DNA of 29,286 nucleotides from a virus. The stretch is from positions 1 through 29,286 of IMG/VR virus record IMGVR_UViG_3300009068_000136. The stretch is one strand, 5' to 3'. The position numbers and the translations under genes are program-made. Positions within the stretch are counted from its first letter, which is position 1; each line of letters opens with the position of its first letter. Shown piece after piece: positions 12,337 through 20,985 of this stretch. The notes under the pieces are model-generated. The model was not told the origin of the DNA, made no database searches, and saw only the letters and a program-made list of their open reading frames with translations.

Positions 12337-12929
12337 AACGGCACAATCAGTAGGTACGCAAATCCGTTTAGGCAGCCAAGATTTGTTCTAAGATGCGTTT
12401 TTACGCTCTGCGTTATCACACCTTTTTTTGTAATCGATCCAATCGGGATTCTGGTAGCTGTTTGTGCGGACTGCCCGTCAGATGGATCAACAAGGGATTT
12501 GCTGCTTCCAGAAAAGTCGATTTTTGCAGATTGTATTTTATGATCAGAAATCTTTGCCTCTAAGTAGATCTGGCATATCTCACTATTCCCAATGTTATTC
12601 CACTCATCTAGGCCAGTTATATCTTTTTTAACTGGATCATATAATTCGGATTCTTTTTGAATCTTAGCCTGCATCTTATTATCTTTCATGCGGGCAAAGA
12701 TTTTAAATGGGTGAATATCGGGTGCGACTACACCGCCCTGTCCCGCGCTGATCGTTAGGGACGTGCCACCTGATGATCGGTTTAACGTGTACCCAACGCC
12801 AGGCTGCAATCGACACTGATCCACTGCCTCCCGCAACCGATTGAGCTTTTCTACAAATTGCGAAACATTTGGATTTTTTGCTACTTCAAACGCCCCGCAC
12901 TGGAAGCTGTCGGGTTTGTCGCTGGCCAC
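12333..12929 (-). CDS. Hypothetical distal tail protein (198 aa)
   Basis: The N-terminal third (VEKLNRLREAVDQCRLQPGV, then NRSSGGTSLTI) is a pattern I associate with small phage structural proteins that carry a helix and a beta hairpin. The rest is beta-rich and unrecognised. It follows the large repeat protein by ten bases and overlaps the next gene by ATGA. AT-rich in the second half. Function is unknown; probably tail. Confidence 0.5.
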   Translation of the reverse strand: MASDKPDSFQCGAFEVAKNPNVSQFVEKLNRLREAVDQCRLQPGVGYTLNRSSGGTSLTISAGQGGVVAPDIHPFKIFARMKDNKMQAKIQKESELYDPVKKDITGLDEWNNIGNSEICQIYLEAKISDHKIQSAKIDFSGSSKSLVDPSDGQSAQTATRIPIGSITKKGVITQSVKTHLRTNLGCLNGFAYLLIVPL

Positions 12930-12938
12930 GGCCGCTCC

Positions 12939-15248
12939 TTACGAGACGCGGGCTTGGATTGTAACGGGAACTTGAGCCAGCACAGTCGTATCCGATCCGC
13001 TCTTTTCTTCAATCTGAAGATATGCGGAGGCTGACGTGTTGCCGTTCAGAATCGAGGTGACGGATGCTGCGGATAAATCAATCTGCTTTTTGTAGTAAAC
13101 AGACGATGGTGGAACATCAATTGAGACTGCTGGGGCGGATGTGTAACCAGTGCCGCCAGTAGTGATTGAAATTGTAGTAATGGATCCGTTATCAATCGTG
13201 GCTTCCGCTACAGCCCCAAATCCGCCTCCGCCCGTCAAAGTAATAGCCGGAGCGATTAGATACCCGGCGCCCTTACATGTGACAGTAAATGCGGAAACTT
13301 GCCCGCCGAGGTCTGGCTTTGTTACGACAACCGCAGGCACGCTGGTATAGCCGCGCCCAGGATTAACAATAGTAAACGATTGGCTTGTCCCAGATTTTAC
13401 AAAATTGACAATAGCGGTAGCTCCGCCCGTCGGAGCTGCGGATACGGTACAAGCAAACGTGCCGTCAGAGTAGCCGACGCCAGGCGTTACGACGGATACG
13501 AGTCTAATGCCGTTACCGCTGTTTGGTGCGCTAATAGTGACGGAAGGCGTGGCGGTATAGCCATATCCAGCCGTTACCAGCGAGAGCGAGATCGTGCCGT
13601 CTCCATTTAGCCCGGCCGACACAACGGCAGGCGTGGCGCCAGGAGCCGTAGGGACATAATTAATAGAATCTACGACAACGGCAGGAATATCCGTCCAGTA
13701 GCCAGATCCGGCGCAAGTGACGGAAAGGCCAGAAATGGATTTGTAACTTGCAAGACTGACTACGGTAGAAGTTGTGGTAAAACCGCTTCCAGCACAAATG
13801 ACAGTGATGCCAGCAAGTTGCCCAGCGTTAGAGACAGAAACAGTGCCTGACGCGGCAAGACCACCGCAAGAATCGGAATTTATGCCAAAAGGAATGGCGC
13901 TTCCGACAGCGTAGCCAGAACCAGCGCAAGAGACAGAGGCAGAAGAAAGTGACCTAGCAAAGTTTACTGGATAGATTTTGGCGCCAGTGGTAACAAGGGA
14001 AACTGATGCGGCTGAGTGGCAGGCAAATTTATCAATCCTGAAAGAAAATGAATTGCTCGAGGCTGAAACAACTGGCCAGATCCCTTTTACGCCAAAATAC
14101 TTGAATCCGTTAGGAGCTAGGCAATCCAATGCCTCTACCATGACTAAGGATCCAGTGCTGACGCCGTGAGCTGTGGACGTGACCACAGTAGTGCGACCAG
14201 AGATATATGCGGAGGTAAGCGTGACCGCAGCTCCCAGCGTGTAATCCTGTGGCTGTGGGATTACAAATATATCTGGAGGATTGCTGTAACCGTTGCCAGC
14301 ATTTGATACCAAAAGAACTGGCTTATTTTCAGAAAGCGAAACTGAAAGTTGAGCCGTATTTTCAGGCGAACGATAATCGTAGGTAATAGTTGGAGTCAAC
14401 GTCGCATTCGCGCCGCCTTGGCCAAGGGCATTATAGGTAGCTTTTAAATCACCCAAAAGGTTAAATCCGGTAGAAACAGACAAGCTTCCAGATGTTGCGA
14501 TAGCAGTAGCAGATTGAGGAAAATATGAATATAGGTATTTGGTTGCAACGGTTCCAACGTCAGAGATGATTTTAAGCTCATATTCGGCTAGGCTTCCGCT
14601 TGCTGCGGTACCATGTACCCCGTAAAGATCGGCCGAAAGACTGATAATCGTTGGCCATGTGTAAGTATCGCCTGAATTTGTTATTGTAGTGGTAATTTGA
14701 GTTTGAACGGCGCTTGTAAGCACAATTCTCTCATTCTTAAAAATGTCTGGCTCAGACACAAAAACGCACGGGACAGCGCTAAAATAGTTGCCGCACGTCG
14801 GCACTTCCAGCGCCACCAACTGATTACTTTTAAGAACTGGAATAATCGAAGGCAACTGCACTTGGCTAAAGTTTGCCGTGATAGAACCAGTAACAGGACT
14901 ATTTACGCCAGCCGTGGCGGTTGCCGTTATTGATCCAAGCATAGATGCAAGGCCAGTAGCCGTGACTGGACTTGTAATTCCAGCCGTGGCTGTTGCAATA
15001 GCGGAAAGGGTTACCACCGAAAGCGTGAGTGCGGAAGCAACGCTGGAAGATCCCAGCGCTCCGATCCGCACGTTCACCGCGCTGGCTGCGGATGTGTATT
15101 GAGCCATCACGCCAGTTGTCCTTGTAATAAGTTCCAGCTCTAAAGTTGGCTTGTCTCCTTGGTAGAGGCTTGGCGTAGGCGCAATCTGTGTGCTGGATGA
15201 GCCTGTGATCAGCTTATTGTTATCTAGGTCTACGTAATAGTGAGGCAT
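12939..15248 (-). CDS. Large beta-repeat tail/adhesion protein
   Basis: The product has 769 residues. Residues 1-130 hold a small N-terminal domain and two TATAGVNSPVT-like repeats. From about 317 to 712 there are nine copies of a GxGY-type motif (AGNGYSNPP, TAGYGYTATPS, NPGRGYTSVPA, TGGTGYTSAPA and others) alternating with Val/Thr strands and Gly/Ala turns. This repeated fold occurs in phage tail fibres and spikes as an extended beta-solenoid. The C-terminal 50 residues (YYKKQIDLSAASVTSIL) end as a short domain. It is the largest protein in the window and likely a side fibre or tail-tip protein. Confidence 0.65.
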   Translation of the reverse strand: MPHYYVDLDNNKLITGSSSTQIAPTPSLYQGDKPTLELELITRTTGVMAQYTSAASAVNVRIGALGSSSVASALTLSVVTLSAIATATAGITSPVTATGLASMLGSITATATAGVNSPVTGSITANFSQVQLPSIIPVLKSNQLVALEVPTCGNYFSAVPCVFVSEPDIFKNERIVLTSAVQTQITTTITNSGDTYTWPTIISLSADLYGVHGTAASGSLAEYELKIISDVGTVATKYLYSYFPQSATAIATSGSLSVSTGFNLLGDLKATYNALGQGGANATLTPTITYDYRSPENTAQLSVSLSENKPVLLVSNAGNGYSNPPDIFVIPQPQDYTLGAAVTLTSAYISGRTTVVTSTAHGVSTGSLVMVEALDCLAPNGFKYFGVKGIWPVVSASSNSFSFRIDKFACHSAASVSLVTTGAKIYPVNFARSLSSASVSCAGSGYAVGSAIPFGINSDSCGGLAASGTVSVSNAGQLAGITVICAGSGFTTTSTVVSLASYKSISGLSVTCAGSGYWTDIPAVVVDSINYVPTAPGATPAVVSAGLNGDGTISLSLVTAGYGYTATPSVTISAPNSGNGIRLVSVVTPGVGYSDGTFACTVSAAPTGGATAIVNFVKSGTSQSFTIVNPGRGYTSVPAVVVTKPDLGGQVSAFTVTCKGAGYLIAPAITLTGGGGFGAVAEATIDNGSITTISITTGGTGYTSAPAVSIDVPPSSVYYKKQIDLSAASVTSILNGNTSASAYLQIEEKSGSDTTVLAQVPVTIQARVS
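13110..14300 (-). repeat. Nine GxGY repeats within the large tail protein
   Basis: Nine imperfect copies of a Gly-x-Gly-Tyr/Phe motif with flanking Val/Thr strands, about 40 codons apart, with variants such as CAGSGY (three cysteine-containing copies). The DNA copies are diverged, so the array is visible mainly at protein level. Confidence 0.65.
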
Positions 15249-15278
15249 AGGGATTTAGCTTATTGAGGTGTCAAAAGA

Positions 15279-15983
15279 TTAAGATCCGTAGAGAAACGTG
15301 TCCCAGCCACCTTCCCCGCTCATTTCGTACTCTTCCGTGACTGTGTAAGATCCGCTTGTTCCTCGTGCTGAAATGTTGATCAAAAGAAAAGTTGCGCCTT
15401 TTGGTGCGCCTGGAACTGCGCCACCTGGTGAAGATATCTTGCCAACGTTTCCGCCAGAAGGAGGAGAGGATGCCTGATATGTTTTACGCACAATCATGGA
15501 CGGCACGTAATAAGATTCCACTCCCTTGGCGAGATAACCATATAGACTTCTACACTTTCCCAACTCTCCAGAAACAAGCTGATCTGATATGTCGTCAAAT
15601 GTTTTTCCAGGTGTTTGAACTGTGTCCTTAATTAGTTTTATATCTTCGGGTTTAATGAAGCCGCCGCTTGAGATTTGCGATCCGCCAAAGTTGGGGTGAG
15701 CTTCAATTGGAACGGTGCGCACAGATGAAACATATTCAAGGCTTGCCCCGCCAGAGAACTTTCCTTGTTGTCCGACTGAGCCTTGAGCTGGTGAATCTAG
15801 CTCAATCTGAAACTGCGTGCGAATCTGGCCAGCTTCCGACTTTGTGACTGATTTGGATTTTACTGTGCCAGTGATACCCGATGGCTGCGTAGCTTCCTCT
15901 GTGCCGACATAGGTTATTGTAATTGTCTGTTTCCCATTACTATCAACAGAAGTCGTGCGTCCGGGCTGTTCGTAATATGCCAT
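15279..15983 (-). CDS. Hypothetical tail protein (234 aa)
   Basis: The frame starts at ATG 15983, sharing the base after the tape-measure TAA (TAATG). The N-terminal half holds TYVGTEEATQPSGITGTVKSK and many Thr/Gly/Ser turns; beyond 190 comes LLINISARGTSGSYTVTEEY. This is a beta-rich structural protein of unknown family. Position right after the tape measure is where distal tail proteins lie in many siphoviruses, so that is the inference, without a sequence match. Confidence 0.5.
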   Translation of the reverse strand: MAYYEQPGRTTSVDSNGKQTITITYVGTEEATQPSGITGTVKSKSVTKSEAGQIRTQFQIELDSPAQGSVGQQGKFSGGASLEYVSSVRTVPIEAHPNFGGSQISSGGFIKPEDIKLIKDTVQTPGKTFDDISDQLVSGELGKCRSLYGYLAKGVESYYVPSMIVRKTYQASSPPSGGNVGKISSPGGAVPGAPKGATFLLINISARGTSGSYTVTEEYEMSGEGGWDTFLYGS

Positions 15984-17074
15984 TATTGTGCTCCTTGTGT
16001 TGCGCTGAAACCTGATATGCCGTCAACGATCTCCGCTTTTACTCTAAATTTTCCAGAAGATAGGCCACCGTAAATGTCTTTTGTATAATCCTGCCCGCCG
16101 ATTCGTGCGAATTGGCCACCGCCTCCAACCTTCTGCAGGGCATCCGCAAGAATGGTGAGTTTGTTGTCTCCCTTTAATGGGGCAGCTACAGCATCCATGT
16201 TAGGCATCGCCCTGTTTCCTTGGTTTGCCGATATAGCCATCCGTTGATCAAATTCCTGCCCACCCCTTTGAAATGCTTCAATCATCTTCTGCGGCCCGTT
16301 CATTAGTTCCTTTACGTTTCCTGCCAGTAGGTCAGCAATCTGGCCGCCAAATTCGTAAGCTACTGCTTGAAGTTGAGCAAACAGTCGCAACATAGGCGTG
16401 CCAAACTTGGCGGCAATATCTCCAAACAGATCCGTTATATTGTTTTTAATCCGTATAAATTCATCCTCAAGCCCTTTAAGCGCGCCTGCTGTTTCTACTG
16501 AAAACGAGCGCATGCTGTCGGCTTCTTCGCGTATGGATTCAGCACCCTGCCCCAAAAAGGCAAGCATACCAGGGCCGCCACGTTCCATTAAGGTTTTTGC
16601 CAGAGCAAAGTCCCTTCCAGCCAATGCTCCGCTATGAAGTGCGTCTGCAAATTTCATCAGCTTTTCAGTAGGAGTCATTGTGACCAAATCGTTCCCAGAT
16701 ATTCCTATTGCCTTAAATTCTTCTCGTAGTTTTGCCGCATCTTCCCCTGTTCCGTTGAATGCTTTTTGCGCATTCACTTCCATTCTTTGCATACTGCGAG
16801 CAAGCGATTCCATATCCACGCCAGACAACTCTGCTGCGTTTGCCATTTTCTGTAGTTCATCCGATGGGATTCCAAATCGTTTAGCTACGTCCACAAGGCG
16901 AGATGCCTTACTGATAGCCCCCTCAAATCCAGCCGCCAGGCGTTCCAAACCAAACACGCCAGCAAGGCCCGCCATTAGCTCATGCTTAAATCGTGCCGCA
17001 GAGTTTTGTAACCTGGCAAATCCAGTCTCAAATGCCGTTGTCTCAAGCCCTACGGATACTTTTACTTCACTCAT
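15983..17074 (-). CDS. Short tape measure protein
   Basis: The product has 363 residues. The N-terminus (VSVGLETTAFETGFARLQNS) and the helix-rich body with LVDVAKRFGIPSDELQKMAN and MTPTEKLMKFADALHSG match the start region of phage tail tape-measure proteins (phage_tail_MPP1/lambda-H-like, R/K-F-G-I...L-A). Tape-measure length sets tail length at about 1.5 angstrom per residue, which would give only about 50-55 nm. Typical tape measures have 600 to over 1000 residues. It follows chaperone-position and tail-completion-like genes. Confidence 0.7.
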   Translation of the reverse strand: MSEVKVSVGLETTAFETGFARLQNSAARFKHELMAGLAGVFGLERLAAGFEGAISKASRLVDVAKRFGIPSDELQKMANAAELSGVDMESLARSMQRMEVNAQKAFNGTGEDAAKLREEFKAIGISGNDLVTMTPTEKLMKFADALHSGALAGRDFALAKTLMERGGPGMLAFLGQGAESIREEADSMRSFSVETAGALKGLEDEFIRIKNNITDLFGDIAAKFGTPMLRLFAQLQAVAYEFGGQIADLLAGNVKELMNGPQKMIEAFQRGGQEFDQRMAISANQGNRAMPNMDAVAAPLKGDNKLTILADALQKVGGGGQFARIGGQDYTKDIYGGLSSGKFRVKAEIVDGISGFSATQGAQ

Positions 17075-17874
17075 TTAAACCCCGCAACTTTGGAAGAATG
17101 CTTAATGGCTATATCGATCTCTTTCACAATCTTGTACTTGGCTATGTCAAGAGCGTGCTGACCTTGGCTTGGCGACAATACTTTCGACACCCACGGAACC
17201 ATGTTTGTGAATGTAATTCGCGGATCTTTTTTTCGCATGCTTTGATCGTTGACCATGCCGCCTGCTCGTTTGCCAGCGTGCCTAGTTACCCACTGCGGAA
17301 TGCCCCTAGATCCACCTAAAATCTTAGCACATGCAGCCCAGCCACCCTTAGCTATGCCTGACTTTTTCCAAACGCTCTGCGTGTAAGATGTTAAATCGGA
17401 TTCTGAAACCACGCCTCGCGGCCGCTCCTGATGCCTACCCACATCCTTTGTTTGCCGTTTGGAATTTGCATTTTTCACATTCCCACGCCCGGGTGTTCTC
17501 ATTGTTTGATGAAAAGCCTTCATCTGACTTTTTGTCATATAAGTATCGGTATCAGTAATCCAAACCGTGCCGTCTTTACGTGTTAATACTAAGCGTTTAT
17601 TTGTTCCTCCCATGACCTCTTTGAAATAGGCCATGCTTTGTGCATTAAGGCTTACAAAAATATAGTTTAGATCCCTAGCGATTGCCTTCATACCTTGCAG
17701 CCTTCCCTGCTCATCTCCAAAAGGTTGAGTCTGATAGGCAAGATTAACGCAAATCAGTCGCGTTGCTTTCTTTAGGGCTTCTGAAACATTTTTCCCCTTC
17801 AACACCATCCATTGCTTGAGCGCTTGCTGAAGGCGAGAATCGTCCACACGCATGTAGACGGGTTGCAGTCTCAT
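17071..17874 (-). CDS. Tail assembly protein, gp10-like N-terminus (267 aa)
   Basis: The N-terminal 50 residues (RVDDSRLQQALKQWMVLKG, then VSEALKKATRLICVNLAYQT) form a helix pattern resembling HK97-gp10-like tail/neck completion proteins, while the rest is basic and unrecognised, with RTPGRGNVKNANSKRQTK. ATG 17874 overlaps the upstream TGA. Its place between the chaperone-position gene and the tape measure differs from the usual order, so a different role is possible. Confidence 0.45.
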   Translation of the reverse strand: MRLQPVYMRVDDSRLQQALKQWMVLKGKNVSEALKKATRLICVNLAYQTQPFGDEQGRLQGMKAIARDLNYIFVSLNAQSMAYFKEVMGGTNKRLVLTRKDGTVWITDTDTYMTKSQMKAFHQTMRTPGRGNVKNANSKRQTKDVGRHQERPRGVVSESDLTSYTQSVWKKSGIAKGGWAACAKILGGSRGIPQWVTRHAGKRAGGMVNDQSMRKKDPRITFTNMVPWVSKVLSPSQGQHALDIAKYKIVKEIDIAIKHSSKVAGFK

Positions 17875-18428
17875 TTTTGCCCTGCCTTTACCCGATCAAT
17901 TACGAGCTGTTCTTCCGGGCTAACAAGATCGATATCGGATCCCCTCTGCTTTGCGCACGCAATATAGTACCAATGAGCTAATCCTATCGGCATATTCCAC
18001 GACCTAGTTTCTCCAAATCCGTGGCGTACGAGCCAAGCGACAAGATCTAGCGCCATGGGTAAAGGGCATTTTGGCGTTTCTTTTTTGTCCGTCTTTTCAA
18101 CCGTCCAAAGCATTGGGACTGAATTGTAGTCGTTAAAATAGGCAATAAGTTTTTTAGATTCTTTCTCTAATCGCTCTCCTCTTAAAAACGTGTTGCGCAG
18201 AATTGTAAAGGCGTCGGCCTTAAGATTAAATTTAGGCCACTCATTTGAACAAATCGCAACAGCAGAATGAAGATCAGCCAGAGTTAGCTTACCTTGGCCT
18301 AGCCAGATTGGCGATTGAATCGCCTCAAGCAGTAGGGCGTGCCAAAGCGAAAACGGCTTTAATTTTTTGCCGAGTACGCGGTGATTCAGATTAAGAACAC
18401 TCTCGGCAAACTTTAAATCTAGGGACAT
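17871..18428 (-). CDS. Tail assembly chaperone-position protein (185 aa)
   Basis: The sequence FAESVLNLNHRVLGKKLKPF, then SLWHALLLEAI and LADLHSAVAICS, is all-helical with an LKPFSLWH motif seen in phage proteins that precede the tape measure and are annotated as tail assembly chaperones. Chaperones of this class keep the tape measure soluble. Its 3' end overlaps the next gene by ATGA after a run of five A, but the heptamer does not fit an efficient -1 slip site. Assignment rests on position. Confidence 0.5.
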   Translation of the reverse strand: MSLDLKFAESVLNLNHRVLGKKLKPFSLWHALLLEAIQSPIWLGQGKLTLADLHSAVAICSNEWPKFNLKADAFTILRNTFLRGERLEKESKKLIAYFNDYNSVPMLWTVEKTDKKETPKCPLPMALDLVAWLVRHGFGETRSWNMPIGLAHWYYIACAKQRGSDIDLVSPEEQLVIDRVKAGQK

Positions 18429-18455
18429 ATTTTATGCCCCTTCCCAGCAATTGTT

Positions 18456-18749
18456 TTAAGCTGCGTAATCGTAGGCGGTACCGCGTAAAGAGACTTTCTT
18501 AACGTCTCCTGCAGTGCGCTTTGTTTCCGTGCTGGTAACTAAAAATGTTTTGCCCTTGTAAGTTACAGATGTGCTTGCGGTAAAACCGTCATCAATACCC
18601 TCAATACTGATATCCAGTTTTTTGTTATATGCTTCTGCAACAACTGGAGCTGTGTTTGCAGTTCCTGACTCAACGATGGATGTATCCACAGATCCGCTAA
18701 TGGACACGTTTGTTAAGGCCAACCCTGATACTGTTCCTGAAAATGCCAT
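18456..18749 (-). CDS. Tail tube / tail structural protein candidate (97 aa)
   Basis: Beta-rich, starts MAFSGTVSGLALTNVSISGS and carries VTYKGKTFLVTSTETKRTAG and KKVSLRGTAYDYAA near the end. Small Thr/Val-rich proteins just before chaperone genes are often tail tube (major tail) proteins. No Shine-Dalgarno-like site precedes the ATG. It is one base from the upstream gene, with which it may pair; residues show only weak resemblance. Confidence 0.4.
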   Translation of the reverse strand: MAFSGTVSGLALTNVSISGSVDTSIVESGTANTAPVVAEAYNKKLDISIEGIDDGFTASTSVTYKGKTFLVTSTETKRTAGDVKKVSLRGTAYDYAA

Positions 18750-18750
18750 A

Positions 18751-19038
18751 TTAGGAGATTGTTGTCAGTTGAGTGGTGTTGGTTGTGAGCCTATTTGGCT
18801 CAACAGGGCTTTCCCTATATTCGTATGATGTGATTCTAGCCGTTGTTCCCATCGAACCGGTAAAGAGCGTCGGTAATGATGCGCTGCCAACGGTTTCTGT
18901 GCTTCCCTCGCCTCTTGCGTATTTTTGGAAAACAGTAACTACAGCGCCAGTTGCGCCAACGATCGGTGCAAGCTCATTTGTGGTTACTACTGATTCAGTG
19001 ACGTTAGAACTAGCAGTGGTTCCGTAGATGTATGCCAT
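18751..19038 (-). CDS. Tail structural protein candidate (95 aa)
   Basis: Beta-rich, Thr/Val-rich, starts MAYIYGTTASSNVTESVVTT, with YRESPVEPNRLTTNTTQLTT at the end. No family is recognised. It lies directly beside the 97-residue protein. These two are the candidates for tube and a companion (or decoration) protein, as both sit between connectors and chaperone-position gene. Confidence 0.4.
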   Translation of the reverse strand: MAYIYGTTASSNVTESVVTTNELAPIVGATGAVVTVFQKYARGEGSTETVGSASLPTLFTGSMGTTARITSYEYRESPVEPNRLTTNTTQLTTIS

Positions 19039-19060
19039 ACGCGGGAATAATCCGTGTCAA

Positions 19061-19477
19061 TCAGCGCGTGACAAAAAAGAAGGCTGAAACTGTGTCGCCC
19101 ATCGCCTGCTCGTTTCCTGAGCTTTTTTCGTCGGCAATATAAGAGCCATAAACCGTCATTCCTGCCGTGATTGCGGAGCAGATAGCCGAATTATCTCTAA
19201 GTCTTTCGCAAGTCCAAAGGTAGAAGGCTGAATGGCTTACTGTAGTTCCAGTTTCCTGCATAGGCGTAATCACGGTCGCATCTATTCTGATCTTTCTATC
19301 CGCGCCAGAATTGCCTTCGGATATTGGCTCTGCCGATTCGGCATGGATGATCAGAGCTGGCACCTGTAAATCGTCGATCCGATGCCCCGCCTGAATGTTT
19401 AGGCCGGTAGGCTTGGACGGGCTGACGGTGGTTAGGTAGCTCGTCAGTGCGTTTTCAAAGTCTAGGCGTAGGCTCAT
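19061..19477 (-). CDS. Tail terminator/connector candidate (138 aa)
   Basis: Beta/alpha protein starting MSLRLDFENALTSYLTTVSP with VPALIIHAESAEPISEGNSG and DATVITPMQETG, then a helix around FYLWTCERLRDN. This layout (N-terminal helix, VP-x-hydrophobic strand, E/T sheet) resembles phage tail terminator proteins of the lambda gpU/HK97 type. It overlaps the connector candidate upstream by four bases. Position supports it; sequence similarity is not tested. Confidence 0.5.
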   Translation of the reverse strand: MSLRLDFENALTSYLTTVSPSKPTGLNIQAGHRIDDLQVPALIIHAESAEPISEGNSGADRKIRIDATVITPMQETGTTVSHSAFYLWTCERLRDNSAICSAITAGMTVYGSYIADEKSSGNEQAMGDTVSAFFFVTR

Positions 19478-19785
19478 TTCCGCACGTCCTCCGGGGTGTT
19501 TAACGTAAGGCTTGTCGTGCCGCTGTCCGTATTGATCCCGGCTACCCGCTTGCGAACGCCTGCAACCGTGATGACGCTCATCAGGCTGGGCGTTGTGACG
19601 CCTGCGCTTACATAAACAAATTCGCTGCCTTGTGGATCAATCATCCCGCCGTAGCCAAGCTGCCCCGTCTGCTCGTTTGATGTATAAAAGCCTGTAACGA
19701 CTGTGCCGCTAAAAGATGCGGTTACGGGTGCGGCGGCAATCGCTTCGGAAAGGCCGCTGGTCATAAGTTGTTCCAGCTCGGTCAC
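19474..19785 (-). CDS. Head-tail connector candidate (103 aa)
   Basis: Starts MTELEQLMTSGLSEAIAAAP and continues with two beta stretches (FSGTVVTGFYTSNEQTGQLG; MSVITVAGVRKRVAGINTDS). The layout fits small head-completion or stopper proteins (gpFII-like), which follow the capsid gene in siphoviruses. Here the glycosyltransferase cassette lies between it and the capsid gene. No exact family is recognised. Confidence 0.45.
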   Translation of the reverse strand: MTELEQLMTSGLSEAIAAAPVTASFSGTVVTGFYTSNEQTGQLGYGGMIDPQGSEFVYVSAGVTTPSLMSVITVAGVRKRVAGINTDSGTTSLTLNTPEDVRK

Positions 19786-19795
19786 GTCGTGCTCC

Positions 19796-20326
19796 TTATG
19801 TCAAAACTTTGACCCAGCAGTTGTCTTGAAACGTGACGCAGTTAAAAGCCTCTGCAACGGCCCGATCCACCTCAGGCCAACCGCACATGTAGTCGTGCCC
19901 AGCAATCACGCCGCCCCGCTTTACCTTGGGCAGCCAAGCCGCGATATCGGCCTTTACGTTTTCGTAGTCGTGCGCGGCATCAATAAATACAAAGTCTATC
20001 GATCCATCCTTAAATCCTTTTGCGGCCTCAATCGATGGCCTGCGCAGTGGCGTGAATAGATGCCAGACAAGCTTCATGTTTTTACAAAACGCATCGTAAA
20101 GGTCTGGCTGTTCTCCGTGCTCGGAAGATCCGAGCCAGGTATCCACCGCATATACCCGAATCGATCGGCCAGTATTAAACGCCGACACGACTAAGTGCGC
20201 GGTGCTCCTTCCTTTCCAACATCCAACCTCTACAACTACTCCGCTGGTTGGAACCAACTTGAGCACGTCGTCGTATAGCCCGCCAAACGTAAACCAATCC
20301 TCTGAGTCTACTGTGATGTGATCCAT
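19796..20326 (-). CDS. Class I SAM-dependent methyltransferase
   Basis: The product has 176 residues. Start ATG 20326, with AGAGGAG upstream, overlaps the glycosyltransferase by 19 bp; a longer frame to 20401 is rejected. Motif I VVEVGCWKGRS (31-41), acidic loop VDTW (61-64), and motif IV FIDAAHDYENV (114-124) identify a Rossmann methyltransferase of the Methyltransf_24/FkbM-like group. Such enzymes often methylate sugars or small molecules, so it may modify a glycan made by the two glycosyltransferases beside it. Protein or DNA methylation is less likely: no target-recognition domain. Confidence 0.8.
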   Translation of the reverse strand: MDHITVDSEDWFTFGGLYDDVLKLVPTSGVVVEVGCWKGRSTAHLVVSAFNTGRSIRVYAVDTWLGSSEHGEQPDLYDAFCKNMKLVWHLFTPLRRPSIEAAKGFKDGSIDFVFIDAAHDYENVKADIAAWLPKVKRGGVIAGHDYMCGWPEVDRAVAEAFNCVTFQDNCWVKVLT

Positions 20327-20985
20327 GTGGTTTGTTTCTCCTCTGGCATTGCCACCCGTGTCGCGTGCTGGTTTTCTTTGTGAAATTCTGACCCTGGGCA
20401 AAACGTTCCGCCTTCTGCCCCGATGTTCTGTATCCGACTTACACGCGGATACATTTCAAACATGCCAAGCCGTTCCCTAACTCTCTGCACGCCGCCATCC
20501 CAAAAAGAAGAATCCCAAGTTGGCGCAAGGTGCTGATTAAATCGTTCCCGCCAAGTTCCCCATCCCCAAGGAGTGAACCAGTTGCGGATGCCAAACGTGT
20601 TTGGATTGGCATCGCCCCCGTGTTGGTTGTAGCCGCTGATCGTCAGGATCGTGGCTGGCGCATTCCTTGCCGCCCATTCAAACCAGCGCAGGCAATCGAC
20701 GCTAGGCACCGTATCGTCCTCCAAGTGAATGTGAAAATCTGAAATTCTAAATCCCAGCTCCATGCAGTATCGAATCATTGATCCGCAGCCTAATCGTTCT
20801 TGCATAATCATCGTCTGAATACCGGCCGCCTTAGCAATCTCTGCCAGCTCGTGCGTTTTGTCGGATGGATCTAATACAGCCACGACGTCGTACTCGCCCA
20901 CCCCATCGCACCATGCCAGCCCTCTGATTACCTGAGCGAAATATGCGGGGCGATTGTAGGCCGAGATGGTGAGCGTCTTAACCAT
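20308..20985 (-). CDS. GT-A-like glycosyltransferase
   Basis: The product has 225 residues. SAYNRPAYFAQVIRGL near residue 8, IHLEDDTVPSVDC (86-98, EDD as metal-binding DxD), and GYNQHGG plus RNWFTPWGWGTWRERF. The SxYNRP start and WGWGTW motif recall GT2/GNT1-like enzymes that use nucleotide sugars. It would add a sugar to a surface glycan or virion protein. It overlaps the larger glycosyltransferase by 8 bp and the methyltransferase by 19 bp. Confidence 0.8.
   Translation of the reverse strand: MVKTLTISAYNRPAYFAQVIRGLAWCDGVGEYDVVAVLDPSDKTHELAEIAKAAGIQTMIMQERLGCGSMIRYCMELGFRISDFHIHLEDDTVPSVDCLRWFEWAARNAPATILTISGYNQHGGDANPNTFGIRNWFTPWGWGTWRERFNQHLAPTWDSSFWDGGVQRVRERLGMFEMYPRVSRIQNIGAEGGTFCPGSEFHKENQHATRVAMPEEKQTTWITSQ

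Noticed and set aside
17868-17885. Possible -1 programmed frameshift at the run of five A before the stop of the chaperone-position gene
   Set aside because: In the zero frame the heptamer is G CAA AAA, which gives poor re-pairing of the P-site tRNA after a slip; the ATGA overlap explains the arrangement.
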